64,000 nucleotides of DNA from Avoscillospira sp045652125. GTDB taxonomy: Bacteria; Bacillota; Clostridia; Oscillospirales; Oscillospiraceae. The stretch's first letter is position 1; every line of letters starts with the position of its first letter. This document shows positions 51,302-58,795 of this stretch, piece by piece. Made by a program: the position numbers and the translations under genes. The notes below the pieces were generated by a model. The model saw nothing but the letters and a program-made list of their open reading frames with translations, was not told where the DNA came from and did no database searches. Location of the stretch: assembly GCA_045652125.1 (NCBI GenBank), contig JAZRTT010000031.1:1-64000 (forward strand), given 5' to 3'.

Positions 51302-51330
51302 ACTTTAACAAAAATTGATTATGGTCACAA
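51302..51330 (-). promoter_or_regulatory. Promoter of the peptide transporter operon
   Basis: On the minus strand TTGTGA and TAAAGT are 17 bp apart. Direct repeats CCATAATCAA (minus strand) lie at 51315-51324 and 51290-51299, one in the spacer and one after the -10 box, and may bind a repressor. Confidence 0.55.
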
Positions 51331-51382
51331 GCCCGGTGGGGGGATATTTTTTCAAAAAAATGACTTGTCTTGTCAGGTGTTC

Positions 51383-51411
51383 TTGCAATTTGGGCATACT
51401 TGCAGTATGAT
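51383..51411 (+). promoter_or_regulatory. Promoter of nadE
   Basis: TTGCAA and TATGAT are 17 bp apart, 31 bp before the start codon. Confidence 0.65.
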
Positions 51412-51442
51412 GATTTCAAGTAAGGATCCGGGAGGGAATACC

Positions 51443-53344
51443 ATGAAGGACGGATTTATCAAAGTGGCTGTGGCCGCACCGCTGCTGCGGGTGGCCGATT
51501 GCGTGTATAATGGGCAGCAGTCCCTTTCCTGCATCCGGCGTGCGGCGGCACAGGGAGTCAAACTGCTGGTTTTGCCGGAACTGGGGCTCACAGGCTATAC
51601 CTGCGGCGATCTGTTTTTGCAGCCTGCTCTGCTGTCAGGTGCGGAAGCTGCCTTGCTTCAGCTGTTGGAAGAGACAGCGGTATTGGAGCTCGTATTTGTG
51701 GTGGGACTGCCTGTGGCTGTGAAAGGGCGGCTGTATAACTGTGCTGCTGTTTGTCAAAAGGGCAGGATTCTGGGCATTGTTCCCAAGAGTCATTTGCCCA
51801 ATTACGGAGAATACAGCGAAAGCCGATGGTTTGCAAAAAAGACAGCTGGAGTGGAAACGATCACCATCTGCGGCCGGAGCGTCCCATTTGGCACAGAGCA
51901 GATGTTTGTGTGCAGAAATCTGCCCCAATGTGCTGTCGGTGTGGAAGTCTGCGAGGATCTGTGGGCGCCGGATGCTCCATCCCGCCTGTTGGCGGAAGCA
52001 GGGGTTACCATTTTGTGTAATCCGGCTGCCAGCAGTGATTTTGCCGGGAAGGCTCGTCAGCGGAGAGATTTGGTAAAAAGCCAGTCTGCCAGACTGACAG
52101 CTGCTTATCTGTTTGTCAGCTGCGGCGAGGGAGAATCCACGTCCGACTGTGTATTTTCCGGTCACGGCATCATTGCAGAAAACAATGAAATTCTTGCAGA
52201 ACAGCGTTTTTCTTCCGATCTGCTCATTACGGAAGTGGATGTGGATCTGCTGGAAGGAGAGCGCCGCCGGCGGCAAAATCTCCATCCGGCGGAAGGGATC
52301 GCTGTGACGGAATTTGAATGGACACCGGAGGAGACAGACCTGACCAGAACATGGGCGGAAAATCCCTTTGCACCCAAGGAAGAATCTGCCCTGCACGAAA
52401 GCTGCCGGGAGATGTTCCGTCTGGCGGCACTGGGGCTCAAAAGCCGCATGCTCCATACCGGAGCAAAGACAGCCGTCATTGGCCTGTCCGGTGGTCTGGA
52501 CAGCACCTTGGCGCTGCTGATCATCTTGGAAGCCTTCGACCTTATGGGCAAAGACCGGAAGGATATTCTGGCAGTGACCATGCCCTGCTTCGGCACCACA
52601 AACCGCACCAAAAGCAATGCAGAGCTGCTGGCACAGCAGGCAGGCTGTACCTTCCGGACCATCGCCATTGGGGATACGGTGAAAAGCCATTTCTCCGATA
52701 TCGGACAGCCCTTGGACAACCACGATGTGACGTTTGAAAACGGGCAGGCACGGGAGCGGACACAAGTGCTCATGGACCTTGCCAATATGTGCGGCGGATT
52801 GGTGATCGGTACGGGAGATCTCAGCGAATTGGCTCTCGGCTGGGCTACTTACAACGGCGACCATATGAGCATGTACAGCGTTAACAGCTCCATTCCCAAA
52901 ACGATGGTTCGCCATATGGTGCGGGATGCTGCGGCATATACGTCCGACAAGGCCATGGCCCGTGTGCTGACAGATATATTGGACACTCCGGTTTCCCCGG
53001 AACTGCTCCCTGCCACGGACGGAAATATTGCCCAAAAGACGGAAGATCTGGTGGGCCCCTATGACCTTCATGACTTCTTCCTGTATTATATCGTTCTTCG
53101 GGGGTTTGCTCCGGGAAAGGTGCTGCGTCTGGCACAGCGGACGTTGGGGGACCGGTTTGACCGGGAGACGATTCGCAAATGGCTCAGGACATTCTATGGC
53201 CGGTTTTTTGCCCAGCAGTTCAAACGGAACTGCCTGCCGGATGGCCCGAAAGTCAGCGAGGTAAGCTTCTCTCCCAGAGGGGAATGGAAAATGCCGGCCG
53301 ATGCTGTCAGCAGCCTGTGGCAGAAGGAATTGGAGAGATTGTAA
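51443..53344 (+). CDS. nadE: Glutamine-hydrolysing NAD synthase
   Basis: The enzyme amidates nicotinic acid adenine dinucleotide to NAD using glutamine. The 633-residue protein has an N-terminal nitrilase-like glutaminase domain (residues 1-300) with the catalytic triad in LPELGLTGY (Glu46), IVPKSHLPNYGEY (Lys) and GVEVCEDLW (Cys), and a C-terminal synthetase domain with the PP-loop VIGLSGGLDSTLALLI (about residue 350) and GTGDLSELALGW. The ATG at 51443 is preceded by GGAGGG. NiaR follows after 18 bp, so NAD synthesis and its regulator are one transcript. Confidence 0.95.
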   Translation: MKDGFIKVAVAAPLLRVADCVYNGQQSLSCIRRAAAQGVKLLVLPELGLTGYTCGDLFLQPALLSGAEAALLQLLEETAVLELVFVVGLPVAVKGRLYNCAAVCQKGRILGIVPKSHLPNYGEYSESRWFAKKTAGVETITICGRSVPFGTEQMFVCRNLPQCAVGVEVCEDLWAPDAPSRLLAEAGVTILCNPAASSDFAGKARQRRDLVKSQSARLTAAYLFVSCGEGESTSDCVFSGHGIIAENNEILAEQRFSSDLLITEVDVDLLEGERRRRQNLHPAEGIAVTEFEWTPEETDLTRTWAENPFAPKEESALHESCREMFRLAALGLKSRMLHTGAKTAVIGLSGGLDSTLALLIILEAFDLMGKDRKDILAVTMPCFGTTNRTKSNAELLAQQAGCTFRTIAIGDTVKSHFSDIGQPLDNHDVTFENGQARERTQVLMDLANMCGGLVIGTGDLSELALGWATYNGDHMSMYSVNSSIPKTMVRHMVRDAAAYTSDKAMARVLTDILDTPVSPELLPATDGNIAQKTEDLVGPYDLHDFFLYYIVLRGFAPGKVLRLAQRTLGDRFDRETIRKWLRTFYGRFFAQQFKRNCLPDGPKVSEVSFSPRGEWKMPADAVSSLWQKELERL

Positions 53345-53362
53345 AAAAGGAAGGCGAGTGCC

Positions 53363-53917
53363 GTGAAGATGAACGGGGCCCAACGGCGGCAGAAAATTTT
53401 GGAAATGCTCATGACGGCAGATGCGCCTGTATCCGGTTCTGCTTTGGCAGCAGAATTCGGGGTCAGCCGTCAGGTCATTGTGCAGGATATGGCGCTGCTC
53501 CGCACCCATGGGGAGCAGGTAATCGTTTCTACCTATCAGGGCTATCTGATTCCAAAAGCCGATACCGGCTGCAGCCGTGTTTTTAAGGTGCGGCACAAAG
53601 CGGAGGATACGGAGCGGGAGCTGCTGGAAATCGTGGACCTTGGCGGCAAGGTGGAGGATGTATTTGTTTACCACAGAATCTATGGCGTGGTCAAAGGCGA
53701 ATTGAATATCCGCTCCCGGAAAGATGTGCGGGAGTTTATGGCCCGGCTGGCTGACGGCAGTTCCACATTGCTTATGGAAGTGACCGATGCCTACCACTAC
53801 CACACGGTGCTGGCAGAGGACCGGGAGACATTGGATTTGATTCAGACCCGTCTGGGGGAGCTGGGATTTCTCGCCCCGCTGCGGGAACACGAACCGGTGG
53901 AATTCGGAACAACATAA
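53363..53917 (+). CDS. niaR: NAD biosynthesis repressor NiaR (HTH plus 3H domain)
   Basis: NiaR represses NAD synthesis and niacin uptake genes when nicotinic acid is high. The 184-residue protein has an N-terminal HTH (RRQKILEMLMTADAPVSGSALAAEFGVSRQVIVQDMALLR, residues 8-47) and the C-terminal 3H domain (about 75-170, named for three His, with HRIYGVVKGELNI, YHYHTVLAED). The start is either GTG 53363 or ATG 53369, and the ribosome site AGGCGAG does not decide. It follows nadE closely. A terminator hairpin ends it. Confidence 0.9.
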   Translation: MKMNGAQRRQKILEMLMTADAPVSGSALAAEFGVSRQVIVQDMALLRTHGEQVIVSTYQGYLIPKADTGCSRVFKVRHKAEDTERELLEIVDLGGKVEDVFVYHRIYGVVKGELNIRSRKDVREFMARLADGSSTLLMEVTDAYHYHTVLAEDRETLDLIQTRLGELGFLAPLREHEPVEFGTT

Positions 53918-53950
53918 AAAAGGTGCCATCTCCAGGATGGCACCTTTTTT
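53917..53950 (+). terminator. Terminator after niaR
   Basis: AAAAAGGTGCCATC and GATGGCACCTTTTT form a 14-bp stem with a 5-nt loop and a T run. Confidence 0.9.
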
Positions 53951-54000
53951 ATATCCTGAACGCCGGATATGGCCATGGGGGGCAAAGAGCGTAGGAGATT

Positions 54001-54053
54001 TGCGACTCAGGCCAAGGCTTTTGTCCGGTCACAAAAGCCTTGGATGAAAAAGA
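54001..54053. repeat. 53-bp repeat unit, copy 1, with 13-bp inverted repeat
   Basis: CCAAGGCTTTTGT and ACAAAAGCCTTGG form a perfect 13-bp stem with a 6-nt loop inside the unit. A second copy with four mismatches lies 207 bp downstream. No gene is seen between niaR and the island; this intergenic stretch looks like extragenic repeat DNA. Confidence 0.8.
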
Positions 54054-54207
54054 CCGCAGGGGGAGGGCGTTGTGTGTTTGCTCCCGCAAACAAAGCCACG
54101 CTCCCCCTGCACCCCCCTCCCGGCACGCACCAACGGGGGTTGGTACAGGGCAGGGGTGCTGATAGGGGTGTTTTGAAGGGTGGGGATGGCAGGTTTGAGG
54201 ATGTTGT

Positions 54208-54260
54208 TGCGACCCAGGCCAAGGTTTTTGCCCAGTCACAAAAGCCTTGGATGAAAAAGA
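54208..54260. repeat. 53-bp repeat unit, copy 2
   Basis: The unit is 49/53 identical to copy 1. A C-to-T change in the 5' arm turns a C-G pair into T-G, so the hairpin is kept (12 bp with one wobble). It ends at the left edge of the inverted repeat that bounds the island. Confidence 0.8.
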
Positions 54261-54261
54261 A

Positions 54262-54297
54262 CAAGCCCCCGTATGGCGGGTGTCCGTAAAACAGTTA
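54262..54297. repeat. Left inverted repeat of the AT-rich island
   Basis: CAAGCCCCCG begins the arm and CGTAAAACAGTTA (54285-54297) ends it. The reverse complement of both segments appears at 58750-58789 on the other side, with a perfect 13-bp inner match and a 10-bp outer match. Confidence 0.7.
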
Positions 54298-54354
54298 AAC
54301 CAAAAATTTAACTATTTACGGCATCTGTCAGACGGGGTTGGCTAAAACGAAAGT

Positions 54355-54395
54355 AAGCTATACTTGGTTTGATAACCAGGTATAGCTTATTTTTA
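54355..54395 (+). terminator. Hairpin terminator in the tnpV leader
   Basis: AAGCTATACTTGGTT and AACCAGGTATAGCTT form a 15-bp stem with one T-G pair and loop TGAT, followed by ATTTTTA. It lies about 40 bp before the tnpV start and may attenuate it. Confidence 0.75.
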
Positions 54396-54436
54396 TCTCA
54401 AAAAACTATTGAATTTACGATATGGAGGTACATACG

Positions 54437-54787
54437 ATGCAGGAACTGAACTATATTCGTTGCGGCGATTATTATATTCCCGATATTCGCTTATCGGAGG
54501 AAACAAGACCGATAGGGCGTTGGGGACGGATGCACAAGGATTATCTTAAAGAACATCATCCCGTTCGTTTCAATGCTCTTTGCCTTGACGGTACGCTCTG
54601 GACTTATTTGGCTGATTTGAACGAGCAGGCACAGAACCGCCTTGAACGTATCATCGAGCAAATGAAAGCCGCTGAGGGCGTGACAGAAAGGTTGAAAGAG
54701 ACCGAGCAGATGGCTTGGATAGGCGCTATGAACAACATTCGCAACAGAGCTGAGGAAATCGTCATAAGCGAACTGATTTATAATTAA
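54437..54787 (+). CDS. tnpV: Transposon-encoded protein TnpV
   Basis: The 116-residue protein has the TnpV family pattern: YIRCGDYYIPDIRLSEETRPIGRWGRMHKDYLKEHHPVRFNALCLDGTLWTYLADLNEQA. TnpV occurs in Tn4451-type mobilisable transposons of Clostridia and related gut bacteria. Its biochemical role is not defined; it is an accessory protein that travels with large serine recombinases. The ATG at 54437 follows GGAGG by eight bases; an ATG at 54422 overlaps the site. The matching recombinase is present only as a C-terminal fragment at 58.4-58.7 kb. Confidence 0.9.
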   Translation: MQELNYIRCGDYYIPDIRLSEETRPIGRWGRMHKDYLKEHHPVRFNALCLDGTLWTYLADLNEQAQNRLERIIEQMKAAEGVTERLKETEQMAWIGAMNNIRNRAEEIVISELIYN

Positions 54788-54960
54788 CGTCACCAAAGGG
54801 ACTTGTACTCATTGTGGGTACAAGTCCCTTTTCACTTCTACGCAGGTTGCAGAGAAGTTGTATGTTAACTTCGACACAGGTTGTGTAGAAGTTAGGACGG
54901 GAGAAAATCACCTTAATTTATGAAAAACATCAAAATTAACCGATTTTTAATGAAAATGTC

Positions 54961-54989
54961 TTGAAATTAACCAAATTTGGTGTTATAAT
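54961..54989 (+). promoter_or_regulatory. Promoter with palindromic operator for the XRE operon
   Basis: TTGAAA and TATAAT are 17 bp apart. The spacer contains the 12-bp palindrome ACCAAATTTGGT (54970-54981), and AAATTAACC occurs in this promoter and again about 30 bp upstream. The pattern suggests autoregulation by the HTH protein. Bases 54788-54960 hold the imperfect repeat of a short CGAAG/ACAGGTTG element and no gene. Confidence 0.7.
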
Positions 54990-55018
54990 GTAATAAATAG
55001 TCGAAAGGTGGGATAGAG

Positions 55019-55417
55019 ATGGATAGCATCACTAATCTTATCAAAGCAGAAATCAAAAGACAGTATAAGAGCGTGCGCCAGTTTTCTGAAAAAAGCGGGA
55101 TTCCTTATAGCACGTTGTCAAATTGCCTGTCAAAAGGAATTGGCGGAACTGCTTACGATACAGTTATAAAGATTTGTAATCTGCTAAACTTAAAACATAT
55201 ATACGATGCCGATTTAACCATTTTTAACGAACAATTCTATGATATATGCCATATGCTCTCCGAACTTGATGAGCAAGGGGTTCATACGGTTAGGACGGTG
55301 TTAACCATTGAGCACAACAGATGTTCCAAGTCTAACAGCAAAGAAACAGTTAAAGCTTTCAATGGGATTTCATTTGCAACCAAACAAATCCAAAACAGCG
55401 AGGATGACGAACAATGA
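55019..55417 (+). CDS. XRE-family helix-turn-helix regulator
   Basis: The 132-residue protein has an HTH in residues 10-60 (RQYKSVRQFSEKSGIPYSTLSNCLSKGIGGTAYDTVIKICNLLNL), of the lambda-repressor type. The C-terminal 70 residues are acidic and polar and show no second domain that I recognise. It is the first gene of the island operon; the stop overlaps the next start by four bases (ATGA), a pairing of XRE and ImmA-type genes seen in many mobile elements, where the protease cleaves the repressor. It is AT-rich compared with the window. Confidence 0.88.
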   Translation: MDSITNLIKAEIKRQYKSVRQFSEKSGIPYSTLSNCLSKGIGGTAYDTVIKICNLLNLKHIYDADLTIFNEQFYDICHMLSELDEQGVHTVRTVLTIEHNRCSKSNSKETVKAFNGISFATKQIQNSEDDEQ

Positions 55418-56088
55418 GCATTGAGAGTGAAGCAAAAATTAGAGCTAAGACATTTTTGTTAGAAAACAGGATTTCACACATTACCTTGGAAAATATTATG
55501 TTCATAATGGAACAGCAGGGTTTCCAATTCGTGGAGTATAGTCAAAATTATGTAAATGATGCGTCTTGGGAAATTATCAAACAATTGAAATTAGAACAAT
55601 ACGCTCTTTCCGGCAAGGCTTTTGCGTACAAAAATGGGGTTACCAAATTATTGTTCTTATGTGATGAAATGACCGCAAACGAGAAACTGTATGCACTCGC
55701 TCACGAGGAGGGACATATTCTTTGTGGTCATTTAGAGCCTGCTTATAATGGAAGCTCTGTGGAACAAGAACATTTGGCAAATGAGATAGCACATTATTTA
55801 ATCCATCCTCCGCTGTTCACTCAATTGTGGATAGCCACTTTAGAGAGGAAAAAACTTGTAATTACAATTGTGGCAGCTATCCTTTGCGTTTCGCTGGCGA
55901 TAGCTGCTGTGATACTTGTTGGCAAGGAAAACAGTTATTATGGAGAATATTATATAACCGAAAATGGATCCAAGTATCACAAAAGCGATTGTATGATAAT
56001 TAAAGATAAAGCCAATACGAAAAGATTAACAGAGGCAGATTATTATTCTGGCGAATATGAACCCTGCCAAGTCTGTCTGCCCGAATAA
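55414..56088 (+). CDS. ImmA/IrrE-type metallopeptidase with membrane anchor and C-terminal zinc-binding domain
   Basis: The 224-residue protein has the zinc protease motif HEEGH (residues 97-101) and the third acidic ligand region EQEHLANEIAHYLI (about 118-130), as in ImmA/IrrE proteins that cut repressors. Unlike those soluble proteins it has one membrane helix (about 147-169, VAAILCVSLAIAAVILVG) and then a short domain with YHKSDC and EPCQVC (His189, Cys193, Cys218, Cys221), a zinc-binding pattern also found on nucleases and Ada-like proteins. The protease would be cytoplasmic and the C-terminal domain outside, or the reverse if the helix is inverted. The layout suggests a signal passed across the membrane to the regulator. 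Confidence 0.85.
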   Translation: MSIESEAKIRAKTFLLENRISHITLENIMFIMEQQGFQFVEYSQNYVNDASWEIIKQLKLEQYALSGKAFAYKNGVTKLLFLCDEMTANEKLYALAHEEGHILCGHLEPAYNGSSVEQEHLANEIAHYLIHPPLFTQLWIATLERKKLVITIVAAILCVSLAIAAVILVGKENSYYGEYYITENGSKYHKSDCMIIKDKANTKRLTEADYYSGEYEPCQVCLPE

Positions 56089-56106
56089 TTTAGTGAGGTG
56101 TGAACG

Positions 56107-56943
56107 ATGATTTGTAATAAATGCAAGAGTGAAGTTCCTGCTGATAGCGAGTTCTGTCAGTATTGCGGAGCATCTATTGAAAAAGATGATAAGGCGAATG
56201 CTCCCGTTGTAGATATTTTGAATTATACACACACCGGAAGCCCCAATGATTTTTCTTCATATAATTCAACGAAGAAACAATCCAAGAAAAAGCCTATAAT
56301 AATTGCTATTGTGGCAATTATTGCAGTTGCCGCAATTGTGTTTGCGTGTGTTGCTTTGGCTATTCCAGAAATCAAATACCGAGAGGCGTGCTCGACTTTA
56401 GATGCCGGTTCTTATTCTGAGGCTATTGAAATGTTTGAAGCATTGGATGGGTATAAGAACAGCGACGATAAAATCAAGGAAGCGAAATATCAATATGTTC
56501 TAAAACACGAAAACAACTATGACAAAACTACATTTACATATTTGAAGGAATTGAAGAAACAGGATTACAAAGACAGCTCGGAAATTTATGAGGATTTGTA
56601 TGAATGGAAAGTTACTGTCATTGCCGTGAATTCGAGTGAAGATGACGAGACGACAAATAAAACCTCAATTAGTAGAAGTAGTCCCATATATTTTCATATC
56701 AGGTTAACAGGCGGCGAGCCAAATGGTTCGATGCGTATTACCGTTAAGCCACACTATCCCGATGGTGAAACTGGGGAATACACATTTGATGATAAGTGGA
56801 CAGACGGCGAAACTGGATGGTATGGGTGGTATGATGGACTTTATGAATATCCGGAATACGGAGCCACAGGAACCCTTCAGTGCAAGTTCTATGATGAAGA
56901 TGGGAAGTTAATCGGAAGCGGTTCTGTCCGTATCAGTGATTAA
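56107..56943 (+). CDS. Zinc-ribbon, single-pass membrane protein with TPR-like repeat
   Basis: The 278-residue protein starts with a zinc ribbon (Cys3, Cys6, Cys17, Cys20; CNKCKSEV, CQYCGAS), a polar linker, one membrane segment (about 63-87), a TPR-like helix pair (YREACSTLDAGSYSEAIEMFEALDGYKNSDDKIKEAKY, about 91-128) and a C-terminal beta-rich domain (about 170-278) rich in Gly, Tyr and Trp. No enzymatic motif is seen. It follows the ImmA gene by 18 bp. The pattern of a zinc ribbon plus membrane helix plus outer domain is common in poorly known Clostridial proteins. Function unknown. Confidence 0.8.
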   Translation: MICNKCKSEVPADSEFCQYCGASIEKDDKANAPVVDILNYTHTGSPNDFSSYNSTKKQSKKKPIIIAIVAIIAVAAIVFACVALAIPEIKYREACSTLDAGSYSEAIEMFEALDGYKNSDDKIKEAKYQYVLKHENNYDKTTFTYLKELKKQDYKDSSEIYEDLYEWKVTVIAVNSSEDDETTNKTSISRSSPIYFHIRLTGGEPNGSMRITVKPHYPDGETGEYTFDDKWTDGETGWYGWYDGLYEYPEYGATGTLQCKFYDEDGKLIGSGSVRISD

Positions 56944-56984
56944 CTCACATAGCATAAATTTGATTATAAATGGAGGAGATTAGT

Positions 56985-58259
56985 ATGAGTTTATCAGAAG
57001 CGCCTTCGGTAAAAATTACATACAGTACACCACAAGATATATCGGACGAAATCTTGGGCGGTACAATTCAATTTTGCAGAGAAACTGGATATAAGCAAAA
57101 TATTATGTTGCTTACATTCTTCTGGTCAGCGTTCCTTCTAAATGCAAAAAACGAATTGAACGAACATAACCTAACGGAAAAGGTAGTCGATTGCTATATT
57201 CGTTCTCTCAGTAACGTATTTCCAAATCTGTCTGAAAATGCAGAAATGCGGCAAAAGGTTACTGAAATGCAACAACATTATTGGAGCAATCTTTCGTCCG
57301 ATTTTTCAGCAATCAAAACAGAGGCAGAACTTGAGGCGTTTCTCCAAATCGCCAATTCAATGAATAGCCAAGATAATGCTGGAGAAAGCATCCAGCTCAA
57401 AGTTGACCCGAACAAACCATTTACGCAGGTTTCAAATGCAATCAATTCAAGTATTTATCGGTATCTACGGAAAATAGACAATGGCTTCGGAATTGAGTAC
57501 AAAGGCGTTCTTAACGAATTTCGTTATGCAAGAATCCGTCAAGAAACAAGTGTAAAGCCGCAAAACAACACTCCAGCACCACCAACAGCAGCTACGAAAA
57601 AAACGGCGTCGGTTACTTATGAAACACCGCTTGGTATGGCGTGGTATAAGTTCCTAATTTATTTCGCTCTTATTGCAGGTGCTATCATCAATATTCTTTA
57701 CGGTTTCAATTATATTTCCGGCGGTATTTATTTTGTAGAAACTAACGGTGAAGTCTCTGCTGAGCAAGTTTATGCTTTTTACGGGGCAGGATTACAAGTT
57801 GTTGATATTTTGTACGGCGTTTTCTTACTTGCATTTGCTATCTTGGCTTTTGTATTACGTCATAAATTAGCCCATTATGAGCCGGATGCACCTAAGTTTG
57901 TAAAAATCTTTTATTCTATTTCTGCGGGAGCTCCGTTCCTATACTCGATTATCGTTTCTGTAATTACCGGACAGTCTCTTGCGATAAATGCGATTGTCAC
58001 GTTAATTGTAGGATTGGTTTTCTTGTTTGCAAACGTCAAATATTTTAATAAACGAGCTCATTTGTTTGTTGATAGAACAGATTTTGCCACCAATACAGTC
58101 CAACCCAGACCCGTACCTATTATTACTAAACCCAACGTTTCTACTGTACAGACTACTTCGACTGAGCCGCCCAAAAAAGTGTTGTTCTGCAGAAAATGTG
58201 GCACGAGGTTGGCAGAAGACAGTACCTTCTGCCACAAGTGTGGGACAAAGATTTCTTGA
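56985..58259 (+). CDS. Polytopic membrane protein with C-terminal zinc ribbon
   Basis: I do not recognise the family of the 424-residue protein. The first 190 residues are soluble, helical and polar (CRETGYKQNIMLLTFFWSAF..). Four membrane segments follow (about 225-360: FLIYFALIAGAIINILYGF, ILYGVFLLAFAILAFVL, FYSISAGAPFLYSIIVSVI, AIVTLIVGLVFLFANV). A zinc ribbon ends the protein (CRKCG...CHKCGTKI, about 403-424). The ATG at 56985 follows GGAGGAG; an ATG at 56970 overlaps that site. It is the last gene of the island set and shares zinc-ribbon logic with its neighbour. Confidence 0.78.
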   Translation: MSLSEAPSVKITYSTPQDISDEILGGTIQFCRETGYKQNIMLLTFFWSAFLLNAKNELNEHNLTEKVVDCYIRSLSNVFPNLSENAEMRQKVTEMQQHYWSNLSSDFSAIKTEAELEAFLQIANSMNSQDNAGESIQLKVDPNKPFTQVSNAINSSIYRYLRKIDNGFGIEYKGVLNEFRYARIRQETSVKPQNNTPAPPTAATKKTASVTYETPLGMAWYKFLIYFALIAGAIINILYGFNYISGGIYFVETNGEVSAEQVYAFYGAGLQVVDILYGVFLLAFAILAFVLRHKLAHYEPDAPKFVKIFYSISAGAPFLYSIIVSVITGQSLAINAIVTLIVGLVFLFANVKYFNKRAHLFVDRTDFATNTVQPRPVPIITKPNVSTVQTTSTEPPKKVLFCRKCGTRLAEDSTFCHKCGTKIS

Positions 58260-58274
58260 TATGAGGTTCGGCAT

Positions 58275-58385
58275 ATGAAAAAATTAGTATTGTGTTTGAT
58301 TCTTTGCTTCCTTCTGCTGTGTGGCTGCTCATTCGAGCCAAGCAGTATAGAAGCATACGAGCAAGACGAAGGGCAATTTGAGTGA
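58275..58385 (+). pseudogene. Truncated lipoprotein gene fused into a recombinase remnant
   Basis: A 36-residue ORF begins with a textbook lipoprotein signal (MKKLVLCLILCFLLLCGC, lipobox LLCGC) and then reads SFEPSSIEAYEQDEGQFE before a stop. Past residue 24 it reads the DNA of the recombinase fragment: removing one base near 58368 gives EAYEQTKGNLSDERF, a recombinase-like stretch. The lipoprotein has therefore lost its body by deletion or insertion. Confidence 0.65.
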
Positions 58386-58698
58386 TGAACGCTTTGAGAT
58401 GATGAGTCAGAACTACGAGGCGGAACAGAAACAGCTTGAAGCAGAGGTTATCGCTCTGCGGCAGGAAATTGAAGTACAGGAAAGACAGAACGAAAATATT
58501 GAGAGGTTCGTCCGAACGGCAGACAAATACGTGGACATCGAGGAAATCGACCCGTGTATGCTGCGAGAGCTGATAAAGGCAATTTATGTGGAAGCACCCG
58601 ACAAATCCAGCGGTAAGCGTACACAACGCATCCACATCAAATATGACGGCATCGGCTTCATCCCTTTGGACGAGCTTGCAAAAAAGGAAACGGCGTGA
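58378..58698 (+). pseudogene. C-terminal fragment of a large serine recombinase (DUF4368 type)
   Basis: The 106-residue reading frame matches the end of Tn4451-like serine recombinases: LSDERFEMMSQNYEAEQKQLEAEVIALRQEI is the coiled-coil segment and the end VDIEEIDPCMLRELIKAIYVEAPD..IHIKYDGIGFIP is the DUF4368 domain. The catalytic N-terminus and zinc ribbon are missing, so the fragment cannot recombine DNA. It links to TnpV at the other side and shows that a mobilisable element was once here. Confidence 0.85.
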
Positions 58699-58749
58699 CT
58701 TTCGTCACGCCGCCCCTTGAAAACAGTCGTTTTCAAGCATTTTTCAAAA

Positions 58750-58789
58750 TAACTGTTTTACGAAGCCCCGCCCGTATGGCGGGGGCTTG
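58750..58789. repeat. Right inverted repeat of the AT-rich island
   Basis: TAACTGTTTTACG (58750-58762) is the exact reverse complement of the left inner arm, and GGGGGCTTG near 58789 matches the outer left arm. Between them a hairpin AAGCCCCGCC/GGCGGGGCTT lies in the right copy, whereas the left copy is shorter by about four bases. Confidence 0.7.
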
Positions 58790-58795
58790 TTTTTA
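58763..58795 (+). terminator. Hairpin with T5 after the recombinase fragment
   Basis: AAGCCCCGCC and GGCGGGGGCTT pair around CGTAT and are followed by GTTTTTA. It lies at the stop of the converging glnN gene. Confidence 0.7.

Noticed and set aside
51635..53929. 764-residue ORF antisense to nadE and niaR
   Set aside because: It spans two opposed real genes, has no family motif and no ribosome site.
53969..54289. 106-residue ORF on the plus strand between niaR and the island
   Set aside because: It reads through both 53-bp repeat units and shows a repeated TQAK..QKPWMKK motif caused by the repeat itself. It has no ribosome site and sits in repeat DNA.
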